From Thermoflavifilum sp. (GTDB taxonomy: Bacteria > Bacteroidota > Bacteroidia > Chitinophagales > Chitinophagaceae), in NCBI RefSeq assembly GCF_014961315.1, contig NZ_CP063141.1:806001-870000 (forward strand): a stretch of DNA of 64,000 nucleotides, read 5' to 3'. A program made the position numbers and the translations under genes. Position 1 is the stretch's first letter; every line of letters begins with the position of its first letter. The notes under the pieces are model-generated. The model did not search any database, had not been told where the DNA came from, and saw only the letters and a program-made list of their open reading frames with translations. Below are positions 17,861 to 27,776 of this stretch, piece by piece.

Positions 17861-18925
17861 TTATTTTACCGAAATAGTGGATTGCCGTGCTTTTACCGGC
17901 AACATGGCCACACCTGTACTATCCGAAGGAATAGCGCCTCCCTCTTTGGCCAGCTCATATTGCGATTTCTGAGAGGCCAGCCACTGGTCGAACTCTTGCT
18001 GCGTCTGTACGATAATATTGGCAACCATCGAATAGTGACCCGCTCCACATAATTGATCACATACCAACTTATACACAAAGTTAGGATCTCCTGTCATCTT
18101 AGCCATCTCTGCAGTGGTGTACTTAGGAGTAAACCATAACGTTGTGGGCACACCCGGCACCGCATCCATCTTCAACCGGAAATAAGGCAAACCCACGTCA
18201 TGAATAACATCGCGCGAACCAATTTCCAGTTTCACCGGCTTGCCCACCACCAGATGCAGTTCACTCGATACCACATCATCGTGATTGTAAGGATCACTCC
18301 ACACCTGACCCAATGGATTGAATTTTCCTTCGTCAATCAACCGATAGTCTTTCTTGCCCAGCACACCATCCTTACCTGGATAACGGAACATCCAGTTAAA
18401 TTGTTTGCCCGTTACTTCCACTACCATAGCGTTGGGTGGAGCGGCAGAAGTAATGGTAAACCAGTGCTTGAGTCCGATTGCCACCAGAATGGTCATGGTT
18501 AATGCCGGAATGGCCGTCCAGAAAAATTCAATTTTCGAATTTTCATGGTAATAACTGGCTTGATGACCTTCCCGCCCACGGTATTTATAGGCAAAGACAA
18601 ACAACAAAATCTGGGTGATGAAAAACACTATACCGGTAATCACCAGGGTAACGGTCATCATGTGATCAATGGCCACACCCTGCACCGATGCCGCAACGGG
18701 CAACAGCTTATCTTTTAGCAATTCGTGGCATACATACAGGCCTATTAACCCGGCTATCAGGAACACCAGCATCAGCGTGGAATGTAAGCGATTGTTTTGT
18801 TCCTGGGTCTTTTTCTCCCCTTTCAAAATAGCCACATATTCACTTGCTTTGGCTATTTGCACCACAATGATGAACAAAAGCAGCAGTACAATAACAACAA
18901 AAAAACCTGACATGACTAACAACAA
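17861..18925 (-). CDS. ctaC: Cytochrome c oxidase subunit II
   Basis: CuA subunit, 354 residues, which receives electrons from cytochrome c. Three hydrophobic helices are visible near the N-terminus, one more than usual. The cupredoxin domain holds the CuA site: VCDQLCGAGHYSM, with a glutamine in the place often taken by Glu. The periplasmic domain also has the aromatic patch KQFNWMFRYPG. No CxxCH is fused, so it is not a caa3-type fusion; the electron donor may be ActE or ActA of the neighbouring complex III genes. Confidence 0.93.
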   Translation of the reverse strand: MLLVMSGFFVVIVLLLLFIIVVQIAKASEYVAILKGEKKTQEQNNRLHSTLMLVFLIAGLIGLYVCHELLKDKLLPVAASVQGVAIDHMMTVTLVITGIVFFITQILLFVFAYKYRGREGHQASYYHENSKIEFFWTAIPALTMTILVAIGLKHWFTITSAAPPNAMVVEVTGKQFNWMFRYPGKDGVLGKKDYRLIDEGKFNPLGQVWSDPYNHDDVVSSELHLVVGKPVKLEIGSRDVIHDVGLPYFRLKMDAVPGVPTTLWFTPKYTTAEMAKMTGDPNFVYKLVCDQLCGAGHYSMVANIIVQTQQEFDQWLASQKSQYELAKEGGAIPSDSTGVAMLPVKARQSTISVK

Positions 18926-19072
18926 TTATGGTGAATGCTTTTTTGATCTTTTTTTGAACCGTACAAGCAATTTAATTTTTTGCATTTCATCTCTGGAATC
19001 ACCTCGTTTACCAAGCTCAACTCCTGATGAAAATTTTACATTTTTCTGCCCCCGACTGCATGCACAGGCCAT

Positions 19073-20284
19073 TTATTCCCAGTCGGATTTATGAATAATG
19101 GCCTCTTTCAGGTAAGGATGATTGAGCGGGTAAAGCGGAGCCCTTGTCAGCGCGCGGGAAACCAGCCCGATCATCAAGCCCACGAATCCCAGCGTGATGC
19201 CGATTTCATACCAGCCCAGCACCACTCCCTGCGTAGGCAGCACAGTAGGTAACACCATCAGGTAAAAATCCAGCCAGTGGCCGAAGAATACAATCAATGC
19301 AATGATGGTTACCGTGGTATAATTTCTTTTGGCATCGCGCGTCATCAGCAATAGAAAAGGCACGGCAAAGTTAATCACCAGATCCAGCAAAAACCAGAAC
19401 CGATAGTGCCCCCAGAGCTGTGGACGGAAATACTGAGATTCGAGTGGTATATTGCCATACCAGAATAGAAAATACTGGGCAAACCAGATATAAGTCCAGA
19501 AAATGGAAAACGCAAATATAAATTTTCCTAAATCATGCAAATGCTCCTTGTTGACCAGCGTGAGCTGTCCGCTGTTTTTAATCGCAATCACAAAGAGACT
19601 GATGACCGTCATAACGGAAATAAACGAGCCCGCAAATACATACCAGCCATACATGGTGGATTTCCAGCGAGCTGCAATGCTCATGAGCCAGTGCCAGGAC
19701 GAAACGGAAATCGTAACAGCATAAAATGCGATGAATACGGCGCTGAAGAAAATGGTCTTCCACAGAAAACGTGTGGCACCTCTTTCAGCATGATCCTCCT
19801 GTAGAGAAATACGACGTAGCTTCATTGCAAGCAGCGACCATCCCGTCATGATCACCACCGTAAAAATCACAAACAACCGGGTATTTAAAAATGGCGTTTT
19901 TCCGGCGATAATCGGATCATGCGCCAGCACCTGCGGGTCCGTCCAGGGATAAATAAAGGATTTGTGCCCGATGAACACGCTCATCAGGATAATAAAGGCG
20001 ATAAGGGCAAATACGGGTATATTTACCATGATGGCTTCGATGACACGCTTGTAGGCAATATGCCAGGAAGCCTGTGCCAGCGAAGCCGCAGCATATACAA
20101 ACAACGCCGCTACACTGATGTAAAGGAAAAACAAGCTGTTGAACACCAGCACCGACCAGAAACGCTTTACGCCTACATCACCATGCAGTGCCAGCAATCC
20201 TACCAGAAATGCCAGTACACCAATAGCTATGAAGGCTATACTGGTATTTCGAAATCGCCTTGGAATAACAAATCGTTCCTCCAT
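19073..20284 (-). CDS. actF: Alternative complex III subunit ActF (quinol oxidoreductase)
   Basis: Membrane protein (403 residues) with about ten predicted helices, corresponding to ActF, an NrfD-like quinone-site subunit. Key spots: FIFAFSIFWTYIWFAQYFLFWYGNIPLES is typical of ActF. The helices run from residue ~12 to ~375. It follows actE and is followed, after 147 bp, by the oxidase subunit II gene. The 18926-19072 gap is T-rich without a clear hairpin. Confidence 0.88.
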   Translation of the reverse strand: MEERFVIPRRFRNTSIAFIAIGVLAFLVGLLALHGDVGVKRFWSVLVFNSLFFLYISVAALFVYAAASLAQASWHIAYKRVIEAIMVNIPVFALIAFIILMSVFIGHKSFIYPWTDPQVLAHDPIIAGKTPFLNTRLFVIFTVVIMTGWSLLAMKLRRISLQEDHAERGATRFLWKTIFFSAVFIAFYAVTISVSSWHWLMSIAARWKSTMYGWYVFAGSFISVMTVISLFVIAIKNSGQLTLVNKEHLHDLGKFIFAFSIFWTYIWFAQYFLFWYGNIPLESQYFRPQLWGHYRFWFLLDLVINFAVPFLLLMTRDAKRNYTTVTIIALIVFFGHWLDFYLMVLPTVLPTQGVVLGWYEIGITLGFVGLMIGLVSRALTRAPLYPLNHPYLKEAIIHKSDWE

Positions 20285-20321
20285 ATTGCTATATCTTAGT
20301 TATGTGGAATAAATATTAAGT

Positions 20322-20960
20322 TCATTTTTTAGCTACTGCTGTACTATCGGCTCCTTTTGCCAGGTCTTTGGCCTGTACACTTTTGATATACGCAATCACT
20401 TCCCAGCGCTGCCGCTCGCTGAGCTGACTGGCATAGCTGCCCATCAAGTTCTTCCCATAGGTCACCGAATAAAACATCGTACCTTCAGGCATTTTCAGAT
20501 ACTGAGGTAGATGAAAATTCGCCGGTTGTACGGGAAATTTGCCGCTTTTATATAGAGGCCCCTGCCCATCTAACTGTTCTCCATGACAAATGGCGCAATA
20601 GATGTTGAACAGGCGCTGTCCTTCGTCGAGTGTGGCCTGTGTAATCACAGGCAGGGGATTTTTCACCTGTCCGGAAACGGCATAAGCCGAATCACTCTTC
20701 GGTAAATTGAATGGCAAAAGTTCATGCGCATTCACCGTATGTCCCCGGGGCACGGTACCGGGCACGGGCAAGCGACTGCTCATGGAATCAGGATAGACCA
20801 GATTGACCGAATAAGCATCATAAGCCCGGGAATAATACATGTCGGGCGTGTAAATTCGTCCGGGATTATTTCTTCCCGCCTGACAGGAAAACAACACTGC
20901 CGAAAGAAATCCTGCACTCAAGCCGATGAAAAATGTTTGCTTTCTCATGTTCAAAAACAT
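20322..20960 (-). CDS. actE: Alternative complex III subunit ActE (monoheme cytochrome c)
   Basis: Lipoprotein cytochrome c (212 residues). The signal region ends AVLFSCQAG, giving a lipobox cysteine. The heme site is IYCAICHGEQLDGQGP (CxxCH), and the axial methionine is probably in YGKNLMGSYASQLSERQRW. C-terminal RWEVIAYIKSVQ matches the class I c-type ending. In the complex it is expected to pass electrons toward the cytochrome oxidase. Confidence 0.9.
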   Translation of the reverse strand: MFLNMRKQTFFIGLSAGFLSAVLFSCQAGRNNPGRIYTPDMYYSRAYDAYSVNLVYPDSMSSRLPVPGTVPRGHTVNAHELLPFNLPKSDSAYAVSGQVKNPLPVITQATLDEGQRLFNIYCAICHGEQLDGQGPLYKSGKFPVQPANFHLPQYLKMPEGTMFYSVTYGKNLMGSYASQLSERQRWEVIAYIKSVQAKDLAKGADSTAVAKK

Positions 20961-20971
20961 TGTTCAGACAT

Positions 20972-21565
20972 TCATTGAACCGACCATTGTGGATTGGTTT
21001 GCTCATATTTTTCCTTCCTGGAAAAGAATCCATACCACCATCCCTCTTCTGCCGTCTGTACGGTTACTTCCTCGGCTCCATTGTTTAATAAAAACTGCTT
21101 CACCTCTTCGATGTTTGTACGGGGTGTTACTTCGATGGCTATCACAAATCGATCGTCGGCCTGGCGGGGATGAAAAATATGCTTTTTCACACCGGGCATG
21201 ATTTGATTTAACCAGCAAAAAGTAAGCGTAGTTCCCACGGCAGAAAACAGCACGGTAAGCTCAAACGTAATGGGCACAAAAGCCGGAAGGGGAAAATGAG
21301 GTTTACCGCCAATGTCGAGCGGCCAGCTGACGACAAATATCCAGCTCATACCGAGTAATGCGGTAGCCGTTCCCAGGGCACCATATATGAAACCTGCTGT
21401 GTGAAGAGCCGTCTGACGTAATCCCATGGCTGCATCCAACCCGTGTACAGGAAAAGGCGTAAACACATCATAGAGCTTGTATCCCACCGTACGCACCTTT
21501 TTCACTGCCGGCACCAGCAGTTCTTCGTCCTGAAAACTTCCCACAACAAATTGTTTGACTGCCAT
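20972..21565 (-). CDS. actD: Alternative complex III subunit ActD (DUF3341)
   Basis: 197-residue membrane protein with the DUF3341 pattern: a soluble N-terminal part (VVGSFQDEELLVPAVKKVRTVGYKLYDVFTPFPVHGLD) and two central helices (GFIYGALGTATALLGMSWIF and ITFELTVLFSAVGTTLTFCWLNQI). A cytoplasmic C-terminal part follows (RFVIAIEV). It is a structural subunit of the complex. It lies between actC and actE, the standard gene order. Confidence 0.9.
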   Translation of the reverse strand: MAVKQFVVGSFQDEELLVPAVKKVRTVGYKLYDVFTPFPVHGLDAAMGLRQTALHTAGFIYGALGTATALLGMSWIFVVSWPLDIGGKPHFPLPAFVPITFELTVLFSAVGTTLTFCWLNQIMPGVKKHIFHPRQADDRFVIAIEVTPRTNIEEVKQFLLNNGAEEVTVQTAEEGWWYGFFSRKEKYEQTNPQWSVQ

Positions 21566-21603
21566 ATCAGTTATTTTTCAAATTTTCATCCATGAACACA
21601 TGC

Positions 21604-23049
21604 TTAATGCGCAACAACGGCATGTTCATGCTGCACTTCCTGAATAAATGCTTCCGTAGTCTTTTGCTCAATCGCTACCATCTGTTGTTTGTAACTTTCT
21701 CCGCTGCGTTTCAACACCGAACGGATTTCCCATACTGCAATCACCGGGAAATATTTAGCGAAAAGCAGATAACAGGTGAAAAACAATCCAAACGTACCGA
21801 TGTAAAACCCTAACTCAGGCCAGCGCGGGGAATAATACACCCAGGCAGAGGGCATGAAATCGTGATAAAGAGAAAGTACGATGATGACGAAACGCTCGAA
21901 CCACATGCCGATGTTCACCACAATCGACATCACAAAAGTGAAGGGAATGTTGCGACGCAATTTTTTGAACCAGAACAGCTGCGGAGCTGCCACGTTACAG
22001 GTAATCAGGATGATATAAGCCCACCAGTAAGGCCCTAAGATTCTCCACCAGAAAGCACCCTGTTCATATACCACATTCGAATACCAGGCGATGAACAACT
22101 CAGTGATATAAGCCATGGCCACAATGCCTCCCGTGAGCATGATGATTTTGTTCATGGCTTCGATGTGGCCAAGGGTTACATATGCTTCGAGATGTAAAAT
22201 TTTGCGGGTGATGATCAGCAACGTTTGCACCATCGCAAAGCCCGAGAAAATAGCACCGGCCACGAAATAAGGCGGGAAGATGGTTTCATGCCATCCGGGA
22301 ATGACCGAAGTGGCAAAGTCCATCGACACGACACTGTGCACCGAAAGCACCAGTGGGGTTGATAAACCGGCTAATAATAGAGCCAGCGCTTCGAGCCTTT
22401 GCCATTCCTTGGCGGTGCCCCTCCAGCCGAAAGAGCATAAGCCATAAAAGAATTTGGCAAATTTCTTTTTCGCCCGGTCACGTAAAGTAGCCACGTCCGG
22501 AATCAAACCGGAATACCAGAATAAGATGGAGACGGTAAGATAGGTACTTACGGCAAATACGTCCCAGAGCAAGGGCGAGTTAAAGTTTACCCACAAAGGT
22601 CCGCGCGAGTTGGGATAGGGCAGGATGAAAAATGCCAGCCACACGCGCCCCATGTGCCAGACCGGAAATTGTCCGGCACAAAGCACGGCAAAAATGGTCA
22701 TGGCCTCCGCTGCTCGGTTCACGCCCGTACGCCAGCCCTGACGGAACAAGAGTAAAATGGCGGAGATCAAGGTTCCAGCATGACCGATACCCACCCACCA
22801 GACAAAGTTGGTAATATCCCAGGCCCAACCTACCGTACGGTTTTCTCCCCAGACCCCAATTCCCCAGTATGTTTCCCAGAACACCGACCAAACGCCAAAC
22901 AACAGCATCGTTAAGGAAAAGCCCAATGCAATCCACCAGAGCTTACCCGGCTTTTTTTCAATGGGACTGATGATGTCTTCCGTCACCTGATGATAGTCTT
23001 TGCTCCCATTGATCAGCGGTTCACGTACGGTTGACTCGTAATGAAGCAT
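21604..23049 (-). CDS. actC: Alternative complex III subunit ActC (NrfD-like)
   Basis: NrfD/PsrC-type membrane subunit (481 residues) with ten predicted helices. It is believed to hold a quinol site and a proton path. Typical features: FVWWVGIGHAGTLISAILLL near the N-terminus, VVSMDFATSVIPGWHETIFPPYFVAG in the middle. An extra C-terminal helix pair surrounds PELGFYIGTFGLFFTCYLLF. It is 37 bp downstream of actB. Confidence 0.92.
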   Translation of the reverse strand: MLHYESTVREPLINGSKDYHQVTEDIISPIEKKPGKLWWIALGFSLTMLLFGVWSVFWETYWGIGVWGENRTVGWAWDITNFVWWVGIGHAGTLISAILLLFRQGWRTGVNRAAEAMTIFAVLCAGQFPVWHMGRVWLAFFILPYPNSRGPLWVNFNSPLLWDVFAVSTYLTVSILFWYSGLIPDVATLRDRAKKKFAKFFYGLCSFGWRGTAKEWQRLEALALLLAGLSTPLVLSVHSVVSMDFATSVIPGWHETIFPPYFVAGAIFSGFAMVQTLLIITRKILHLEAYVTLGHIEAMNKIIMLTGGIVAMAYITELFIAWYSNVVYEQGAFWWRILGPYWWAYIILITCNVAAPQLFWFKKLRRNIPFTFVMSIVVNIGMWFERFVIIVLSLYHDFMPSAWVYYSPRWPELGFYIGTFGLFFTCYLLFAKYFPVIAVWEIRSVLKRSGESYKQQMVAIEQKTTEAFIQEVQHEHAVVAH

Positions 23050-23086
23050 AGCGTAAGGTTATGATGTTTGAAATATCAAAAAATCA

Positions 23087-26000
23087 TTACAATACATGCT
23101 GTACAGGCTCTACATAAAAATCATCCGGGTCTTTATTCACCACCTTCACCAGATAATTAACGTTGGGCAGGGTGTGCAAATCGTCCAGCACGTAATAGAG
23201 CCTTGTTTCTTTATTTTCTTCACGAAGCTGGCTGATGGCCGCTCCGGGATCGTGTACATTACCGAATACGATGGCCTGGGTGGGACAGGCTTGCTGACAG
23301 GCGGTCATGGCTTCTCCATCCATCAACGGTCGTCCGGCTTTTTTAGCGGCCAGCTTGGCATCCTGCAGCCGCTGCACACAGAAGCTGCATTTTTCCATCA
23401 CCCCACGGCCGCGCACGGTTACGTCGGGATTCAACACCATCCGGGTCAGATCACTATTCATATCGGCCGTATCTTTCAGGTTATCCGCAAAGCTATCAGC
23501 CCCCTGCCAGTCGCGCCAGTTAAAACGACGCACTTTATATGGACAGTTGTTCATGCAATAACGCGTGCCAATGCAACGGTTATAGATCATCTGGTTCAGT
23601 CCTTCATCGCTGTGGTTGGTAGCAGCAACGGGACATACATTTTCGCAGGGCGCATTATCGCATTGCTGGCAAAGCATGGGTTGAAATACCACCTGCGGAT
23701 TTTCCGGATCGCCCGAAAAATAGCGATCAATGCGAATCCAGTGCATTTCATGATGGGCCAGCACCTGATCCTTACCCACCACAGCCACGTTGTTCTCGGC
23801 CTGACAGGCGATGGTACAGGCTCCGCAACCAATGCAGCTGTTCAGGTCAATAGACATGCCCCATTTTAGTCCCGGGAAATCAAAAATGGGAGGATACAAG
23901 GTGCCTTGTGTAGCATATTGTTCACCGCCATACCTTTCCCGTTCCTCGCGTTGTTCACGAGTGGTTTCGCCCGGGTCTTCGTTATATTGTTTTTGTGTGG
24001 TTTCCAGAATAATGGGCCGTCCCTCAAAACTGTTATGCGTTTGGGTGATAGCCAGGGGATAGGTTTCACCCGTCAGGGTAAGTGTTGCAGCGGGTTGATA
24101 ATATTCGAAAGTAAGATTCTGGCTGTTCAGGTTTACCCAGGGATATACATTTTTACCCACGCCTCCAGCCGCTTTACCCACTTCAGGACTTCTGCCATAA
24201 CCTACCGCAACGGCAATCACATCCTTGGGCATACCCGGCAGTACCAGCACCGGCAGGGTAATATCTTTACCGGCAGCAGATATGCGAGCTACAGGGCGAT
24301 TTAAATCATTTTCATTAAATCGATTGATGGAAATGCCTAATTTCCATGCCAGTGCAGGGGATATGCAAACATAATTATCCCAGGTACATTTACTGATGGG
24401 GTCGGGCATTTCCTGCAGCCAGGGATTATTGGCCCAGCGTCCACCCCGTATGCCCACTTTCTCGTAGAGCACCAGCTCCAGTTCGCCCGTTTTGGGCTGA
24501 GCTGCCGCGAGCAAAGAAGCGGCGATTTGCACATCGCCTTTAAATGGCAACCCTCCAAGCGTAACCGCTTTGGGCTCAATCACACCATTCTGCAAAGCCT
24601 GCTCCCAGGCATCCAATCCGCCCAGCCTGGGTTCCCAGAACTTCATAAGGTAAGCATGCCAGTCAGGCGTTTGACCCATCCAGCTGAGCAAGCTTTCCTG
24701 GAAGGCACGGGTTTTAAAAATCGGGAAAATGGTTGGCTGTATAAAGCTGTAGTAACCCGTTTTAGGTTCTGCATCACCCCAGCTTTCGAGGTAATGATTG
24801 TCGGGAGCAACATACTGGCAGAGCACAGTAGTCTCGTCGCGCCGTTCATTGAAAGATACAGTCAGCTTCACTTTCTTCAGGGCAGCTGCAAATCGTTGCC
24901 CATCATAATAGTCGTATACGGGATTTGCTCCGTAAATCAATAACGCCCCAATTTTGCCGGCTTCCATATCTGCAACCAGCTGTTGCATATCGGAATCTAT
25001 ACCCTTGCGATAATTTACCGGCGCATTCCAGTCGATTGTCTTGCCGCCAGCACCCAGCATTTCATTTAACCCATTCACCACGATCTGCGCCTGTGGATTA
25101 TTGGCTCCGCATACCACAAGGGCCTGACCGGGATGAGATGCCAGCAGTTTGGCCGCCCGCTGAACGCCCTTCTGCAATGTCTGATCTTCTAATGCAGGCA
25201 CGTTGGATAATAGAGGTTTACCCAGGGCCTGTGCCACGGCATTGTAGAGGTTTAATAAAATAGCCGGCAATTGAGAAGGCCGATGAGCATAGCGGTAATC
25301 TGCATTGGCCCCCGTGAGGCTCATATAGCTTTCAAACTGGATATGCTGGCTGAGATCGGCCTTTTTACCTTTAACCTTACGGGTCTGCGCATACTGGCTG
25401 GCAAATTCAACCGGCGAAAGCCAGGTTCCCAGAAAATCGGCTCCCAGACTTACAATCGCTTTAGCATTTTCGAAATGATAGGAAGGAATGGCCCGTTTGC
25501 CGTAACAGGCCTCATTGGCCAGCAGCATCCCCGCATAAGAAACAGCGTCGTAAGTAATATGGCGGGTTCCTGGATATTTCTGGGTAAATTCTTGAATGAG
25601 TTGTTCGGTAGCCGGGCTCATCAAGGTGGTGGTCAACAGCACGATGGGTGCGCCGCCCAGGCTTGCCAGTCCCTGCATGACGGCTCTATCCAGCTCTTCC
25701 CAGGTAGCTTCTTTCCCCTGAATCATCGGATAACGCAGCCGGGCGGTGTCGTACAGGCTCAACACAGATGCCTGTACCATGGCTGAGGTTCCACCACGGG
25801 TGATAGAAGAGGAAGTATTGCCTTCAATCTTGATGGGCCTGCCTTCGCGGGTTTTCACCACAATCGGGCAATAATCGCCATCCTGTGCATAAGTAGAAGC
25901 ATAGTAATTGGGGACCCCGGGCGTGATATCGACAGGCTTATTGACGTAGGGAATTACCTTGCGCACCTGAATCTCACAGCTGGCAGCAATGGTGGCCGCC

Positions 26001-26173
26001 GTAATACTGAACCCCAAATATTTTAAGAAATCCCTCCTAGGCGTTTTGGCCTTCATCAACGCGTCAATCTCTCCAAAAGGCAACTCTTCGCGAAATTCAT
26101 TCCTGACGGTCTTCTGGTAAGCTGGGGTGTTGTACAACTCCTCCAATCCTTTCCAGTATTTTTTTTCGCTCAT
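23087..26173 (-). CDS. actB: Alternative complex III subunit ActB (molybdopterin-like and Fe-S domains)
   Basis: Large periplasmic-facing subunit (1028 residues). N-terminus: a Tat-like signal (TPRRDFLKYLGFS) followed by a cysteine (AASC). The first ~700 residues resemble a molybdopterin oxidoreductase (LGTWLSPVEFASQY, YGANPVYDYY) but in this complex carry no cofactor. The C-terminal ~280 residues are a ferredoxin-like domain with four cysteine groups: CIGCGACTIACQAENN, CQQCDNAPCENVCPVAA, CIGTRYCMNNCPY and CSFCVQRLQDAK / CQQACPTQA. These suit three 4Fe-4S clusters and one 3Fe-4S. Confidence 0.94.
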   Translation of the reverse strand: MSEKKYWKGLEELYNTPAYQKTVRNEFREELPFGEIDALMKAKTPRRDFLKYLGFSITAATIAASCEIQVRKVIPYVNKPVDITPGVPNYYASTYAQDGDYCPIVVKTREGRPIKIEGNTSSSITRGGTSAMVQASVLSLYDTARLRYPMIQGKEATWEELDRAVMQGLASLGGAPIVLLTTTLMSPATEQLIQEFTQKYPGTRHITYDAVSYAGMLLANEACYGKRAIPSYHFENAKAIVSLGADFLGTWLSPVEFASQYAQTRKVKGKKADLSQHIQFESYMSLTGANADYRYAHRPSQLPAILLNLYNAVAQALGKPLLSNVPALEDQTLQKGVQRAAKLLASHPGQALVVCGANNPQAQIVVNGLNEMLGAGGKTIDWNAPVNYRKGIDSDMQQLVADMEAGKIGALLIYGANPVYDYYDGQRFAAALKKVKLTVSFNERRDETTVLCQYVAPDNHYLESWGDAEPKTGYYSFIQPTIFPIFKTRAFQESLLSWMGQTPDWHAYLMKFWEPRLGGLDAWEQALQNGVIEPKAVTLGGLPFKGDVQIAASLLAAAQPKTGELELVLYEKVGIRGGRWANNPWLQEMPDPISKCTWDNYVCISPALAWKLGISINRFNENDLNRPVARISAAGKDITLPVLVLPGMPKDVIAVAVGYGRSPEVGKAAGGVGKNVYPWVNLNSQNLTFEYYQPAATLTLTGETYPLAITQTHNSFEGRPIILETTQKQYNEDPGETTREQREERERYGGEQYATQGTLYPPIFDFPGLKWGMSIDLNSCIGCGACTIACQAENNVAVVGKDQVLAHHEMHWIRIDRYFSGDPENPQVVFQPMLCQQCDNAPCENVCPVAATNHSDEGLNQMIYNRCIGTRYCMNNCPYKVRRFNWRDWQGADSFADNLKDTADMNSDLTRMVLNPDVTVRGRGVMEKCSFCVQRLQDAKLAAKKAGRPLMDGEAMTACQQACPTQAIVFGNVHDPGAAISQLREENKETRLYYVLDDLHTLPNVNYLVKVVNKDPDDFYVEPVQHVL

Positions 26174-26225
26174 ATGCTGAAACAGTGAAATGTGATATAA
26201 TCAAGTTTCAAGTATCCAAACATCT

Positions 26226-27509
26226 TCAATAATGACAACGCTGACATTCGGTACCACCGAGCATAGCTTCGGTTACGCTGTCGATTTTACCTTCTTTAAG
26301 CTCTTCATGATATTTCATGAAAATATTGCTGTAATAGGCATTGTCTGTGAAATGCACCTTGGTCGTGCGATGGCAATTCACACACCAGCCCATGGACAGG
26401 TCGCTGAATTGATAAACCACATCCATGTTCTGGATGGGGCCATGGCAGATCTGACACTGGATTTTGCCCACAGCCACATGCTGCTCGTGACTGAAATACA
26501 CAAAGTCGGGCAGGTTATGAATTTTAACCCATTGGATGGGATGACCTGCATTCACATATTTGCGCTGTTTGGGGTCCCACCCGGCATAGGAATAAAGTTT
26601 CTGGATTTCGGCCGTACCATCTACAGGCTTGCCTTCCGGAGTATAAAGCTGGGGGCCGGAATAGCTGTTGATGGCCATGTGACAGTTCATACAAATATTT
26701 TGCGAGGGGATCATGGCATGCTTACTCTTTTCAGCCCCGGCATGGCAATACAGACAGTTGATCTGGTTAATCCCTGCATGTACTTTGTGAGAGTAAAATA
26801 TAGGCTGCGTGGGCTCATAATTTTGCTGACGGCCGATATTCACCGCCGCATTGGTAAGGAAGTAACCTGCCATCAAAAACAGTACGACCGATACGATGGC
26901 GATGTAGGTTTTGTTCCGATAAAAAGGAACCGGTTCGGGAGTTTCGATACCTTCTTTTTCATTGGCCATGCGGTTGAGGCTGCGATTCACCTGCAGGAGA
27001 ATCAGCGCGACAATGGCCAGCACCAGTGTGATGATGCCATACAATAAGTTGTTATTCGATGCCGGGGCGGGTGCTGCACCCTGCTGGCCGCCTGATGCCG
27101 GGGCGGCCGCTGCCTGCTTGGCCTCATCGCCTACCTGCTTGACATAATCCAGAATATCGTCAATATCCTGAGTGGTCAGCTGCGGGAAAGGAGGCATCTG
27201 CACATGGTTCCACTGGTTGAAAAGATTCACGGCATATTTATCGCCACTTGCAATTACGGCAGCCGAATTGTGTACCCAGTTGTAGATCCACTTCCGCCCG
27301 CCCGGCACTTCATTTTCCTTGCCATAAAGCGCCGGACCTGTAGCATCGCGCAGGGGATTATGGCATTGTGCACAATTTTGCTGGAACAGCTGTTTGCCTT
27401 TCTGGGCATCGGCAAAAGCATGATGAAGCGGAAGGAAAAACATGCAGGCCGTGAGGGAGCAAATCACCAGGTGTTTGACAGTCCTCCCAAAATAACTAAG
27501 ATCGCTCAT
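26226..27509 (-). CDS. actA: Alternative complex III subunit ActA (multiheme cytochrome c)
   Basis: First gene of the act operon, about 427 residues from the ATG at 27509 (MSDLSYFGRT...), with a signal peptide. Six CxxCH motifs are visible: CAQCH in an N-terminal monoheme class I domain, then CLYCH, CMNCH, CQICH, CVNCH and CQRCH in the pentaheme domain typical of ActA. A membrane helix (YIAIVSVVLFLMAGYFLTNAAV) and an alanine-, glutamine-rich linker separate the two. So it is a fusion of a monoheme cytochrome and the pentaheme subunit. It relays electrons within the complex. Confidence 0.92.
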   Translation of the reverse strand: MSDLSYFGRTVKHLVICSLTACMFFLPLHHAFADAQKGKQLFQQNCAQCHNPLRDATGPALYGKENEVPGGRKWIYNWVHNSAAVIASGDKYAVNLFNQWNHVQMPPFPQLTTQDIDDILDYVKQVGDEAKQAAAAPASGGQQGAAPAPASNNNLLYGIITLVLAIVALILLQVNRSLNRMANEKEGIETPEPVPFYRNKTYIAIVSVVLFLMAGYFLTNAAVNIGRQQNYEPTQPIFYSHKVHAGINQINCLYCHAGAEKSKHAMIPSQNICMNCHMAINSYSGPQLYTPEGKPVDGTAEIQKLYSYAGWDPKQRKYVNAGHPIQWVKIHNLPDFVYFSHEQHVAVGKIQCQICHGPIQNMDVVYQFSDLSMGWCVNCHRTTKVHFTDNAYYSNIFMKYHEELKEGKIDSVTEAMLGGTECQRCHY

Positions 27510-27557
27510 GCTAACGTATTGGATTTTGGTTGAACTTCGGTTTTCCAAAAAGCGCCA

Positions 27558-27565
27558 CAAAGTTA
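27558..27565 (-). promoter_or_regulatory. Candidate -7 box (TAACTTTG) for the act-cox operon
   Basis: Reads TAACTTTG on the minus strand, an exact TAnnTTTG, about 50 bp before the actA start. No TTTG lies at the ideal distance upstream; a CAA (minus TTG) lies at N22. Confidence 0.4.
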
Positions 27566-27676
27566 AGGCGCGCGGCTGACAATTTCTCAACAAATCAGAA
27601 AAATTATTTAAACCATCCGTTAAGCCCTTCACAAAACCGTGATGTATCGAGGATTTTTTGTATGATGTCGGACACC

Positions 27677-27684
27677 TATTTTTG
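27677..27684 (+). promoter_or_regulatory. Candidate -7 box (TATTTTTG) upstream of purN
   Basis: Exact TAnnTTTG on the plus strand, with a TTTG 16 bp upstream (shorter than the usual 19-21). The ATG of purN is 93 bp downstream. Confidence 0.35.
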
Positions 27685-27776
27685 TATCTTGTGCAGTACG
27701 AAAAGCAAATAGGCCCTCTTTCAGGTCTTACTTGCCGTTGAAAGCAACCGGGCTGAAGCGCTCAATACCTGTTACC

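Noticed and set aside
23087..26173. ActB as an active molybdopterin enzyme such as formate dehydrogenase or polysulfide reductase
   Set aside because: Gene order actABCDEF, the fused Fe-S domain and neighbouring oxidase genes identify alternative complex III, whose ActB lacks a molybdenum cofactor.
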